From Steromphala cineraria (lineage: Eukaryota; Mollusca; Gastropoda; Trochida; Trochidae), in assembly GCA_916613615.1 (NCBI GenBank), contig OU744731.1:50630645-50694644 (forward strand): a stretch of 64,000 nt of DNA, given 5' to 3'. Every line of letters starts with the position of its first letter. Position 1 is the first letter of the stretch. The notes under the pieces were generated by a model. That model was not told the DNA's origin. It worked only from the letters and a program-made list of their open reading frames with translations, and did not search any database. This document shows, one piece after another, positions 22,262-32,477 of the stretch. The position numbers were made by a program, and so were the translations under genes.

Positions 22262-22545
22262 ATATTTTCAAAATTGTTTTTCATGACACACCTTCAGATG
22301 AGTATGTATCTCCATATCAAATTTAATCAATATGTGATGATTAGTTTAGTTTAGAAGTTGTGAGCCAGACAGGACTTGTAACAGTTTTCCAACAGTACGT
22401 GTCCTCATTTTTGGCCAAAAAAGGCAACATTTTATAAAAATATTTTCAAAATTGTTCTTCATGACACACCTTCATATGATTATGTATCTCCGTATCAAAT
22501 TTGATCAATATGTGATTATAAGTTTAGAAGTAAATGTGAGCCGGA
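22262..22545. repeat. Tandem duplication, about 177-bp spacing
   Basis: CATGACACACCTTCAGATGA then TATGTATCTCCATATCAAAT occurs at about 22,283 and again, with a few changes, at about 22,460. Both copies end in a GTGAGCC phrase. It resembles the core-repeat style of the pearl-like elements, but no ACGG tract follows. Confidence 0.8.
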
Positions 22546-22629
22546 TCAATCTAGTTAAAACTAGCTGTAATGTTATCGTCCCCTAAGTCCGAACGTTACA
22601 TCTAGCTACTAACCCACCTGGTCCGTGAC

Positions 22630-22751
22630 ACGCATGCGCAGAAATCAGCCAATGAAAAAAGAACTGGCTGATCCCTTTGAATCTCGGACGGACAGATGGA
22701 CTGTACCCATTTTAATACAACAACAAAGATAACGAGGGGAGCACGTCCAAG
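22630..22751 (+). promoter_or_regulatory. Promoter-like segment (NRF1 and CCAAT motifs)
   Basis: ACACGCATGCGCAGAAATC contains the NRF1 consensus GCATGCGCA, and AGCCAATGAA is a CCAAT box 13 bp later. A start codon in good context (CCAAGATGTCTC) follows at 22,752. Motifs only; the segment lies within an intron of the minus-strand gene. Confidence 0.3.
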
Positions 22752-23042
22752 ATGTCTCAACCGCAAGTTCCAGTCCAAACAGGAAAGGGGAGAGCGCCTG
22801 GAACGCCTCGTCCTAACCCGTTCAGGCGCCTAAGTCCTATCAAGCGAGAAGGGGAGATCGCCTGGAACCAGGAAATCAAGCGCCCGCACGATCACAGGCA
22901 CCCGATATCCCAAAGTGTAGGAAAGGCAGACAGACAAAAGAGAGAGAAAGGAAGAGAAGAGAGTAAAAAAACCTCGAAATGCTATACAAATCAAACAATC
23001 TGGAGGGATACAAAACACGTCTGTACCCAACAGACTCTGTAA
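22752..23042 (+). CDS. Hypothetical 96-residue protein or first exon
   Basis: The frame opens MSQPQVPVQTGKGRAPGTPR and is rich in Pro, Arg and Lys. The phrase KGRAPGxPRP....SP recurs as KGRAPGAPRP in the plus frame at about 21,955, so the segment is repeated locally. I recognise no domain. It may be retroelement-derived, or the first exon of a transcript started by the NRF1/CCAAT segment just upstream. A chance frame is quite possible. Confidence 0.2.
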   Translation: MSQPQVPVQTGKGRAPGTPRPNPFRRLSPIKREGEIAWNQEIKRPHDHRHPISQSVGKADRQKREKGREESKKTSKCYTNQTIWRDTKHVCTQQTL

Positions 23043-23959
23043 TGTGAATGAATCTAATTGGTTGACAGGTCACGCCACCTAGGGGGCTAGTGACGGGCGG
23101 ATAACTCTGCTTGTTCTGAGTAATGATGTTTCATTACATCTGTGGGAATGAGTCAATTATATGTTATATGCATAACAAGGCTAAGGTCACTTGTCGGAGG
23201 TTAGTATCTAAATAATATGTATAAATATCAACCCTAAACATGCCTGTCAAGGTATATTTCTTTGCTGCCAATAACATGGCTACAAGTAGTCTACTGTATA
23301 TTTTAATGTACACGGCGAACCCCTTTCTCAGCCTCCCAAATTGCTGCCAAAATCATATATCTCATATATCCCCCCTTCTAACAGGTTGTTGAAACAGTCG
23401 ACATGACAGACAACTCGTTGACAAGATTGCGTAAGGGTAAATTTAGGTCGGTAATTTTTAAGTGAAATGTCATGTGTAATTAAAAAATAAATAAGTTACT
23501 TACGGTGTTTGGTTATTTTATTCAATGATTTATCATTTGCTTCTGATAACAAACAAGGCTACAGTCAACAAACTCCAATTACTGTGTCATGTTTCGTTTT
23601 CATCATTCTCATTCAGAAATCTAAACAAACGTTCAGTCAACGTACTGGTAATGCTATATTACTATATTTGTTTCAAGCCTTTTCATTGGTTAAAAGAACG
23701 GAAGTTGTAATAGTGCACCAATCAGAAAATCTCATACAAATTGCGTATTGAAAAAGCCTAACCGGTGTAAAGAATAATTGCTGCCTAGTGAAAACTGAGT
23801 TATACTTCGCCTTTATAATTGATCAAATAATTTGGGCAGCATAGGGTTTGTTAAATATATGCATAGAGAAAAATATAGTCACAATATCAGTCATCAAAAC
23901 AATGTTAATTAATAAATTAATCATTAAAAATAGAGCCATTGGCTCTGTAGCTCATCAGG

Positions 23960-24740
23960 CTTCATCATCAATTATGCTGTAGAGTGTGTCCAAAGTGATT
24001 CCCCCTTTGTAGAGGCCACAGGGGCACCAATCATAAAATTAAGTATATAGACGACAAGTTTCAGTTTTCTAGGCCTTATACTTCAGGAGAACAAGATGAA
24101 AATAGATTTGAAGGACGTTCCTGTTGCCTTTATTAGGGGCAACAGGGTCACCAAAGCTACAATATATAATCTTCACTAGTCAAGGAGTCTGCAAACAATG
24201 TTTCAGCTTTCTAGGCCTCATGGTTCTGGAGAAGAAGATGAAAATAGGTTTTTAGGGCATGGCATCTGTGGCCCTTAATAGGGGTCACAGGGCAACCAAA
24301 GCTACAATTTATAATCCTCACTAGCCAAGGAGTCTGTACACAAAGTTTCAGCTTTCTAGGCCTTATGGTTCTGGAGAAGATGAAAATAGGTTTTTAGGGC
24401 GTGGCCCCTGTGGTCCTTATTTGGGGTCACAGGGCTACCCAAGCTACAATTTATAATCCACACTAGCCAAGGAGTCTGTACACAAAGTTTCAGCTTTCTA
24501 GGCCTTATGGTTCTGGAGAAGAAGATGAAAATAGGTTTTTAGGGTGTGGCCCCTGTGGCCCTTATTTGGGGTCACAGGGCTACCGAAGCTACAATTTATA
24601 ATCCTCACTAGCCAAGGAGTCTGTACACAAAGTTTCAGCTTTCTAGGCCTTATGGTTCTGAAGAAGAAGTCAAAATTCCACAAAGTTTACGGACGGATGG
24701 ACCGACGGACCGACGCTGGACACCATGCCATGCCATAAGC
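23960..24740 (+). mobile_element. Pearl-like element: 142-145-bp cores plus ACGG tract
   Basis: Five cores share CAAAGTTTCAGCTTTCTAGG then CCTTATGGTTCTGGAGAAGA, spaced about 142-145 bp. They are followed by TTTACGGACGGATGGACCGA and a tail CACCATGCCATGCCATAAGC. It has the same design as the element at 12,740-13,580, but the core sequence is different. It is nested within E3. Confidence 0.7.
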
Positions 24741-24832
24741 TAAAAATTTATTGTTATCTTTAATTATGTCAAGCTTTTTCATCACAAAGTTCTATCTCAT
24801 ATGACACCGACACTAAGATATATATACAGAAC

Positions 24833-24978
24833 GTCATACGTGTGCATTTGGGTCGTTTGTATTTAATGAGTAGATGTCATGGACGCGGAGGAACAACGAG
24901 TTTTGAAGAACGAGTTGTTTCTCCGCATCCATGACATCTTCGAGTTCAATACAAACGACCCAAATGCACACGTATGAC
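24833..24978. repeat. Fold-back: long inverted repeat of about 146 bp
   Basis: The two halves are inverted copies. The outer 31 bp (24,833-24,863 and 24,948-24,978) match perfectly, starting GTCATACGTGTGCATTTGGG. The inner 27 bp (ATGTCATGGACGCGGAGGAA...) match with a few changes around a short loop TTTTGAAGAA. A transcript of either strand would form a long hairpin. Probably a fold-back MITE inside E3. Confidence 0.9.
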
Positions 24979-25288
24979 TTCTTGTATTTATTATATACTC
25001 TCTTTTTAACCTTTTCAAAAGTAAATTTGAAAATAATCTGAGACGTCACACTGCGCATTGATACATAATGCGAACAAGGCGACATCTATAACACGCTGGA
25101 CTGATAATTTGATACCTCAATTATTTTTTTATTTTTTTCATTACTTTGCGTAGTTAAACGTAAGAGGCAATTGTCTCAAGTGTGTAAAAAAAATAAAGTG
25201 ACTAAAGTTATTCTTTAGTAATTTTTTATAAAGTTCTGAATATGATAAACGTAAGTTCAGGATTCCGAGCGACAGGATTCTTTCAAAC

Positions 25289-25336
25289 GACGTCACCATG
25301 GGTATGACGTCATAATCGTTGTAGGCTATGACGTCA
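25289..25336. promoter_or_regulatory. Cluster of three CRE-type motifs
   Basis: GACGTCAC at 25,289 and the full palindrome TGACGTCA at 25,305 and 25,329 lie within 48 bp. A further GACGTCACA is near 25,042. This is the CREB/ATF binding consensus. It lies inside the transposon E3, so function is open. Confidence 0.45.
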
Positions 25337-25843
25337 TAAGGACAAAGTGTCGCTGGCGATGTTCTCGGAGTTTTGTTAAGGATTTCCTCTTTCAAAGTGT
25401 TTTGCAGTTTCTTTACTAATGATAACACTCGTTTCTCACTATATTTTTTTTCAATATCATATTAAAAAGTAGGTTTGTAACCAATGCATTTAGATACGTC
25501 TAATTAGGAAAATTATTGTTACGTACAGAAAATTGCGAGAATTGCCGAAGCTTGAAGAAAGTAGAACGTCAAAATCGTGCAATACAGAATTTAAAGACGT
25601 ATTCCGTATTGCACCCTTGTATTACTATCCTAAGATTACATAAGTATATATAATAAAACATGCTATCGGCCACTAAACACGTGTTGAATATTTCCTTTTG
25701 ATTGATAAGTTATTTTGAATTTCCATTCATATTTCTCTCTATATTTTCATTTAAAAAGAACAATTAGACAAAGGTATTTTATTTTATAAGATTAAATTTG
25801 AGATGAAATCGATGATTGTGTAATGGACATCCGGTGTAAACAT

Positions 25844-26260
25844 TAGGGATGTCACGATACAGGTACCTTGCGATACGATACGTATCACGATACTGAGGTC
25901 ACGATACGATACATATCGCGATACACTAAATGCAACATTATTACGGTTAGATAAAAATTCAGGGATCTAAATTAAATATACCCAAAGAGACTTATCTGCG
26001 TAACCAGCATATAAAGACAAAAATAAGCCAACTTTTTCATGAAAAGTCAATTAATGCTATATTAAAGCTATCTTAACAAGAATATAACTAACTCGGGATT
26101 TATTGATTCGATATTCTCACAAACACACAACGATATTCACCAAAAATAAAAACGATATTCACTAAAATTTGTATCACGATACAGTTGACTGTATCATGTA
26201 TTGTATCGTGAACTGTACCACGACGATGCACCGATGCATCAGTGTATCGTGACATCCCTA
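25844..26260. mobile_element. hAT-type MITE, 417 bp, nested in E3
   Basis: The ends TAGGGATGTCACGATAC and GTATCGTGACATCCCTA are perfect inverted repeats, flanked on both sides by the 8-bp direct repeat GTAAACAT. An 8-bp duplication with TAGGGATG-type ends is the signature of hAT elements. The interior is rich in CGATACGATA repeats and has no transposase, so it moves only with help from an autonomous relative. It splits the sequence GTGTAAACATTGACTCGCT of E3. Confidence 0.92.
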
Positions 26261-26360
26261 GTAAACATTGACTCGCTTGACCTTGTCTATTGGGCGACCC
26301 CCTTCTTTGACCCCCCAATTTCTGGCATAAAAAACATGCCTTATACATTAAAATATACGG

Positions 26361-26757
26361 TAGGTGGATCCCGGATTGGGTCCACTAACTATTGTGAGAG
26401 CTAAAATTGAAAGTAAGTAGTCTAGGTGGATCCCGGATTGGGTCCACTAAATATTGTGAGAGCTAGAAATTAGAATTGAAAGTTAGTAGTCTTGGTGGAT
26501 CCCGGATTGGGTCCACTAACTATTGTGAGAGCTAGAATTGAAAGTAAGTAGTCTAGGTGGATCCCGGATTGGGTACACTAACTATTGTGAGAGCTAGAAA
26601 TTAGAATTGAAAGTTAGTAGTCTTGGTGGATCCCGGATTGGGTCCACTAACTATTGTGAGAGCTAGAATTGAAAGTAAGTAGTCTAGGTGGATCCCGGAT
26701 TGGGTACACTAACTATTGTGAGAGCTAGAAATTAGAATTGAAAGTAAGTAGTCTAGG
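26361..26757. repeat. 62/72-bp tandem repeat, 6 copies
   Basis: The units begin GGTGGATCCCGGATTGGGTC then CACTAACTATTGTGAGAGCT. Long units (with an extra AGAAATTAGA) and short units alternate. The first unit abuts the right TA of element E3. The array is about 290 bp from the donor of exon 6. Confidence 0.92.
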
Positions 26758-27047
26758 AAGGCCCTGAAAATGAAAATGATTACAAGCCTTAAATGAAAAA
26801 ATATCACACAATATAGGGGACTCGCAAGGACAAACCAAAATCATTTTGAATGCATCAGCAAGAATTAGAGTTAGAATTCTGAGATTGGCCCAGAGAAACT
26901 GTTTCCGAATCTATCAGCATCCCGATATTTTTCTGCACACGCAAGTAAATCAATCGTCAATACAAAAAAAAAATAGAATTTGATAACGCATCACCCTTTC
27001 TCTATGAATGAAGTAGCATGAATACAGAAAGATGTTATTAAACTCAC

Positions 27048-27137
27048 CAGCTTGTTGTTCGATCTGTTTCCTATGGTCAACAAGGCCTCCTCCAAAGCTT
27101 GTGGATCTTTGCTCAACTTGTTATCTTTCCTGGCCTC
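27048..27137 (-). CDS. Coiled-coil membrane protein gene, exon 6
   Basis: This 90-nt, phase 0-0 exon has acceptor AATGTTGCAG and donor AAGCTG|GTGAGT. It encodes EARKDNKLSKDPQALEEALL then TIGNRSNNKL. The second half is less coiled-coil-like than its neighbours. The +2 frame over that half reads HRKQIEQQA, which looks more typical, but it is blocked by a TAA earlier in the exon. An old frameshift or a wrong acceptor is possible. Confidence 0.72.
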
Positions 27138-27246
27138 CTGCAACATTGGTTGGTCACTTGTACAAACTGAATCAGTCATGTTTCCTATATTTTATATTCA
27201 TAGACTGAAGCAACATAAAGAAATATGAGAAATAGAAGTTCCATAC

Positions 27247-27399
27247 CTCTTGTGCTTGCTGTATCTCTGCATTGGTGAGAGTCTTGATGTGATCAAAGTC
27301 CTGATTGGTTTGCTTCATGAATGTCATATAAAAGTCCTCAGGAACAGCACCCTTTACCACCAGCTTCTTCATTAGACTGTCCAGACAGCGCAGAAACAG
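27247..27399 (-). CDS. Coiled-coil membrane protein gene, exon 5
   Basis: This 153-nt, phase 0-0 exon has acceptor GTTTGTGTTGCAG and donor CAAGAG|GTATGG. It encodes LFLRCLDSLMKKLVVKGAVP, then EDFYMTFMKQTNQDFDHIKT and LTNAEIQQAQE. It is amphipathic and helical, with an aromatic patch (DFYMTF). The intron to exon 6 is only 109 bp. Confidence 0.87.
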
Positions 27400-29240
27400 C
27401 TGCAACACAAACACAAGAGCCATCAAGAGAGATGGCTTATCCCCCCCCCAGCCTAAATTCAAGTCGAATGATTAGTTTTAGCATATATTTTAATATAATG
27501 ATTGTGTGAATAATGTTGTATGCAAACATGCAGCTAATTTTGTTTGACTTTTAATAATCATCATAAGACTATGATGAACCACATCAAGGTCTTTTTAACC
27601 CTTAAGATGTTATTCACAGAATATTCCGGGCTGCCGATAACATTGCCCGTAAGCTATGTAGGCAAACCCTGGATCGCGGAAACTAACTTTCCCGATAACG
27701 CTATAATTGACTGTAAGCAAAGACTTAATCTCATTTCGAGGATCGTAATAATTTTCTTTGCCTCGCTGAAACGCTATTGCTTTTATGAAAGTGGTCTAAA
27801 TGGTGGATCAAACGGTGTACAAAGTTTCAATACATTTTGTCATCTATTAAACAATGAACAAAAGTCTTGAAAACGCCTTATTATTCCCGTACTCTCCCAA
27901 GAGCGAGTATCAGGATGCGGCACCAAATGCCCACATGCTCAGAGCATCGCCTGGGGCACGGGATTACATTGTTTGCGTAGATTAGAGAAGCACACCTCAT
28001 CTCTAACACGTCGTGTCAAACTAACCCTTGTGCATCAAGCTCCGTAAATGGTCATCTTTTGACCTGTTGTATCTGTATATAAGTGGCCCGTTTGAAAGAG
28101 CAACTTTGAGACTTGATATCTCAATAACTAATTGGCTTGGCAGAACATTACATATCATTGAAAAGAGAAAAGAATTGTCATGATTATGATATATAACATG
28201 TCGGTGCGCTAAAAGACATAATAAAACGGTAAGTATCTCAAAAAGGGGTGTTTTTCATTTTTTCCCGTTATGTAGCATTATTTCATGCTTATATAACTCA
28301 TGAAATACTTAGCGCATTTCAACAATTTATAGAATAAAGAGCGAAGATTATTATTATTCAATGTTAAGTTTGTGCACATGCAAAGAAAACTTTTCACAAA
28401 GCGAGCGCCGCACAAACAGTTACTTTCTTCATTCGTATTCAAGTTGAACTGTGCAGCAATTTTATTACATCCCTCCCTTTATTGCTCGATATGTTGAAAT
28501 GCTCAACGCTTTTTTATTATTTTTATATCACAATGAACACAAAAGAATTGTCGTCGTTTCCATATAAATTTTTGAACGCTAAAAAAAAGGAATGGTAAAA
28601 GATGCGACAACTGTCCCAATTATTAAAATTTTTTCTCTAATAACTGAGGGTAAGCTGCTTTCATAATTTCTGTCTTCTGGACCAATTAATGTATTTTTAT
28701 AATTTTTATATCAGTGTAAAGATAAAAGAATTATCTCAAATCTTGTATATAGTTTGCATATTCGCAATAAAATAAAACAATGTGTCGAGTGATACGACAA
28801 ATATTGCAAATATGTGATTATCAAAGTCTGTTTTCAATAGCTGATGGTACCCTACACTCTTATCTTATTTCTTCTAAACCATGCTATACATTGGAACATC
28901 ATTTATATGATCATTAAGAGGAATAAAATGCACTTCAATACAATATTAAATTTATTTTTGTACTCATAATAGTAAGCTATAAAGCTAAAAAAAGGACAAT
29001 TTTTGTATGCGCGACAGTGAAATTTACAGCGAGTCTAACACTTTCGCCTGCACGTGCTCGAGCCACATGAGTGCCCCAGGGGGATTCTTTCGCTTATAAC
29101 TCTATGCAAGGCGGAACGTTTTCACGCAAAATCACTCACTTACTTTAGCAAGGTATATCTTTTGTTCAGGACGGCGTATTTTAATGAAAAAATATCACCA
29201 TAAAGGCCGATAAATTATCTCTATGTACATTTATTATTTG
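27400..29240. other. Intron, no feature recognised
   Basis: This AT-rich intron lies between exon 5 and the 32-bp array. The plus-strand frame at 27,544-27,870 has no family resemblance. A higher-GC patch at 27,880-28,080 and the CACGTGCTCGAGCCACATGA stretch near 29,050 were inspected and not assigned. Confidence 0.5.
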
Positions 29241-29264
29241 CATATGCGTGTTCAGTATTTATCA

Positions 29265-32250
29265 GTACCATCACTTACTGATCTTCTTACCTACTTCTAC
29301 CATCACTTATCTCCCTTCTCATCTACTTCTACCATCACTTACTTATCTTCTCATCTACCTCTACCATCACTTATTTATCTTCTTATCTACCTCTACCATC
29401 ACTTATTTATCTCCTCATCTACTTCTACCATCACTTATTTATCTTCTTATCTGCCTCTACCATCACTTATTTATCTTCTTATCTACCTCTACCATCACTT
29501 ATTTATCTTCTCATCTACCTCTACCATCACTTACTTATCTTCTCATCTACCTCTACCATCACTTACTTATCTTCTCATCTACCTCTACCATCACTTATTT
29601 ATCTTCTTATCTACCTCTACCATCACTTATTTATCTTCTCATCTACTTCTACCATCTCTTACTTATCTTCTCATCTACCTCTACCATCACTTACTTATCT
29701 TCTTACCTACTTCTACCATCACTTATTTATCTTCTCATCTACCTCTACCATCACTTATTTATCTTCTTATCTACCTCTACCATCACTTATTTATCTTCTC
29801 ATCTACTTCTACCATCACTTATTTATCTTCTCATCTACCTCTACCATCACTTATTTATCTTCTTACCTACTTCTACCATCACTTATTTATCTTCTCATCT
29901 ACCTCTACCATCACTTATTTATCTTCTCATCTACCTCAACCATCACTTACTTATCTTCTTATCTACCTCTACCATCACTTATTTATCTGCTTATTTACCT
30001 CTACCATCACTTATTTATCTTCTTATCTACCTCTACCATCACTTATTTATCTTCTTATCTACCTCTACCATCACTTATTTATCTTCTCATCTACCTCTAC
30101 CATCACTTATTTATCTTCTTACCTACTTCTACCATCACTTATTTATCTGCTCATCTACCTCTACCATCACTAACTTATCTTCTCATCTACCTCTACCATC
30201 ACTTATTTATCTTCTTATCTACCTCTACCATCACTTACTTATCTTCTCATCTACCTCTACCATCACTTATTTATCTTCTCATCTACCTCTACCATCACTT
30301 ATTTATCTTCTTATCTACCTCTACCATCACTTATTTATCTTCTCATCTACCTCTACCATCACTTATTAATCTTCTTATCTACTTCTACCATCACTTACTT
30401 ATCTTCTCATCTACCTCTACCATCACTTATTTATCTTCTTATCTACCTCTACCATCACTTATTTATCTTCTTATCTACCTCTACCATCACTTACTTATCT
30501 TCTCATCTACCTCTACCATCACTTATTTATCTTCTCATCTACTTCTACCATCACTTACTTATCTTCTCATCTACCTCTACCATCACTTACTTATCTTCTC
30601 ATCTACCTCTACCATCACTTATTTATCTTCTTATCTACCTCTACCATCACTTATTTATCTTCTCATCTACCTCTACCATCACTTACATATCTTCTCATCT
30701 ACCTCTACCATCACTTATTTATCTTCTTATCTACCTCTACCATCACTTATTATCTTCTTATGTACCTCTACCATCACTTATTTATCTTCTCATCTACATC
30801 TACCATCACTTATTTATCTTCTCATCTACCTCTACCATCACTTATTTATCTTCTTATCTACCTCTACCATCACTTATTATCTTCTTATCTACCTCTACCA
30901 TCACTTATTTATCTTCTCATCTACATCTACCATCACTTATTTATCTTCTCATCTACCTCTACCATCACTTACTTATCTTCTAATCTACCTCTACCATCAC
31001 TTATTTATCTTCTCATCTACTTCTACCATCACTTACTTATCTTCTCATCTACCTCTACCATCACTTACTTATCTTCTCATCTACCTCTACCATCACTTAT
31101 TTATCTTCTTATCTACCTCTACCATCACTTATTTATCTTCTCATCTACTTCTACCATCACTTACTTATCTTCTCATCTACCTCTACCATCACTTACTTAT
31201 CTTCTTACCTACTTCTACCATCACTTATTTATCTTCTCATCTACCTCTACCATCACTTATTTATCTTCTTATCTACCTCTACCATCACTTATTTATCTTC
31301 TCATCTACTTCTACCATCACTTATTTATCTTCTCATCTACCTCTACCATCACTTATTTATCTTCTTACCTACTTCTACCATCACTTATTTATCTGCTCAT
31401 CTACCTCTACCATCACTTATTTAACTTCTTATCTACTTCTACCATCACTTATTTATCTTCTCATCTACCTCTACCATCACTTATTTATCTTCTCATCTAC
31501 CTCTACCATCACTTACTTATCTTCTTACCTACTTCTACCATCACTTATTTATCTTCTTATCTACCTCTATCATCACTTATTTATCTTCTTACCTACTTCT
31601 ACCATCACTTATTTATCTTCTCATCTACCTCTACCATCACTTACTTATCTTCTCATCTACCTCTACCATCACTTATTTATCTTCTTATCTACCTCAACCA
31701 TCACTTATTTATCTTCTTATCTACCTCTACCATCCCTTATTTATCTGCTTATCTACCTCTACCATCACTTATTTATCTTCTCATCTACCTCTACCATCAC
31801 TTATTTATCTTCTCATCTACCTCTACCATCACTTATTTATCTTCTCATCTACCTCTACCATCACTTATTTATCTTCTCATCTACCTCTACCATCACTTAT
31901 TTATCTTCTTATCTACCTCTACCATCACTTATTTATCTTCTCATCTACCTCTACCATCATTTATTTATCTTCTCATCTACCTCTACCATCACTTATTTAT
32001 CTTCTTATCTACCCCTACCATCACTTATTTATCTTCTCATCTACCTCTACCATCACTTATTTATCTTCTTATCTACCTCTACCATCACTTATTTATCTTC
32101 TTATCTACCTCTACCATCACTTATTTATCTTCTTATCTACCTCTACCATCACTTATTTATCTTCTTATCTACTTCTACCATCACTTATTTATCTTCTTAT
32201 CTACCTCTACCATCACTTATTTATCTTCTTATCTACCACTACCATCACAT
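29265..32250. repeat. 32-bp pyrimidine-rich array, about 93 copies
   Basis: The plus-strand unit is ACTTATTTATCTTCTCATCT then ACCTCTACCATC, with variants TTAT/TCAT and CTCT/TTCT. Since 32 is not a multiple of three, three units give a 32-residue repeat (PSLIYLLIYLYHHL and similar), and all plus frames stay open by default. The sense RNA is purine-rich (GAAGATAAATAAGTGATGGT), each unit with GAG|GTAGAT-like sequence. The array ends about 115 bp from the donor of exon 4. Confidence 0.97.
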
Positions 32251-32365
32251 ATCTCCCTTTTCAACTAGATACCTGCTTTTTCATTTCCTAATATACTCCC
32301 ACTCTCCCTCATCAATTAATACTTCATACAGTAAATAACAAAGAACTGATTGAATTAATACTTAC

Positions 32366-32450
32366 AAATTCTTTCTCATCCTCATATTCTTTATCCATTA
32401 TGGTGACATTCTCCATGTCTTGTTTAGCCATCTCTTCCTCAGCTTCAGTG
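32366..32450 (-). CDS. Coiled-coil membrane protein gene, exon 4
   Basis: This 85-nt exon has acceptor TTATTTTTCAG and donor GAATTT|GTAAGT. The first C completes the split Ser codon from exon 3; it then reads TEAEEEMAKQDMENVTIMDK and EYEDEKEF. It is very acidic, in contrast to the basic exon 3. It is sandwiched between the 3.0-kb 32-bp array (115 bp downstream) and the 5.0-kb 17-bp array (about 28 bp upstream of the acceptor). Confidence 0.85.
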
Positions 32451-32477
32451 CTGAAAAATAATCTCACAATGACACAC

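Larger units (their letters stand above)
23294..26360. mobile_element. TIR element E3 (CCGTAT family), about 3.07 kb, composite
   Basis: The left end CTGTATATTTTAATGTACAC and the right end (reverse complement CCGTATATTTTAATGTATAA) are flanked by TA. C-rich phrases just inside (CCCCTTTCTCAGCCTCCCAA and CCCCCTTCTTTGACCCCCC) and an internal AAGCCTTTTCATTGGTTAA phrase tie it to E2, in the same orientation. It is enlarged by a pearl-like block, a fold-back and a hAT MITE. No transposase frame is seen. A 62-72-bp tandem array begins exactly at its right edge. Confidence 0.72.

Noticed and set aside
27544..27870. 108-codon plus frame in the intron after exon 5
   Set aside because: Looks moderately protein-like but has no recognisable pattern, no splice sites that help and no homologous copy in the window.
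29223..32268. Long plus-strand frames of YLLIYLYHHLFIF-type repeats
   Set aside because: The 32-bp pyrimidine-rich unit lacks stop codons in the plus frames, so all three stay open by default. The composition is not a credible membrane protein and there is no start context.
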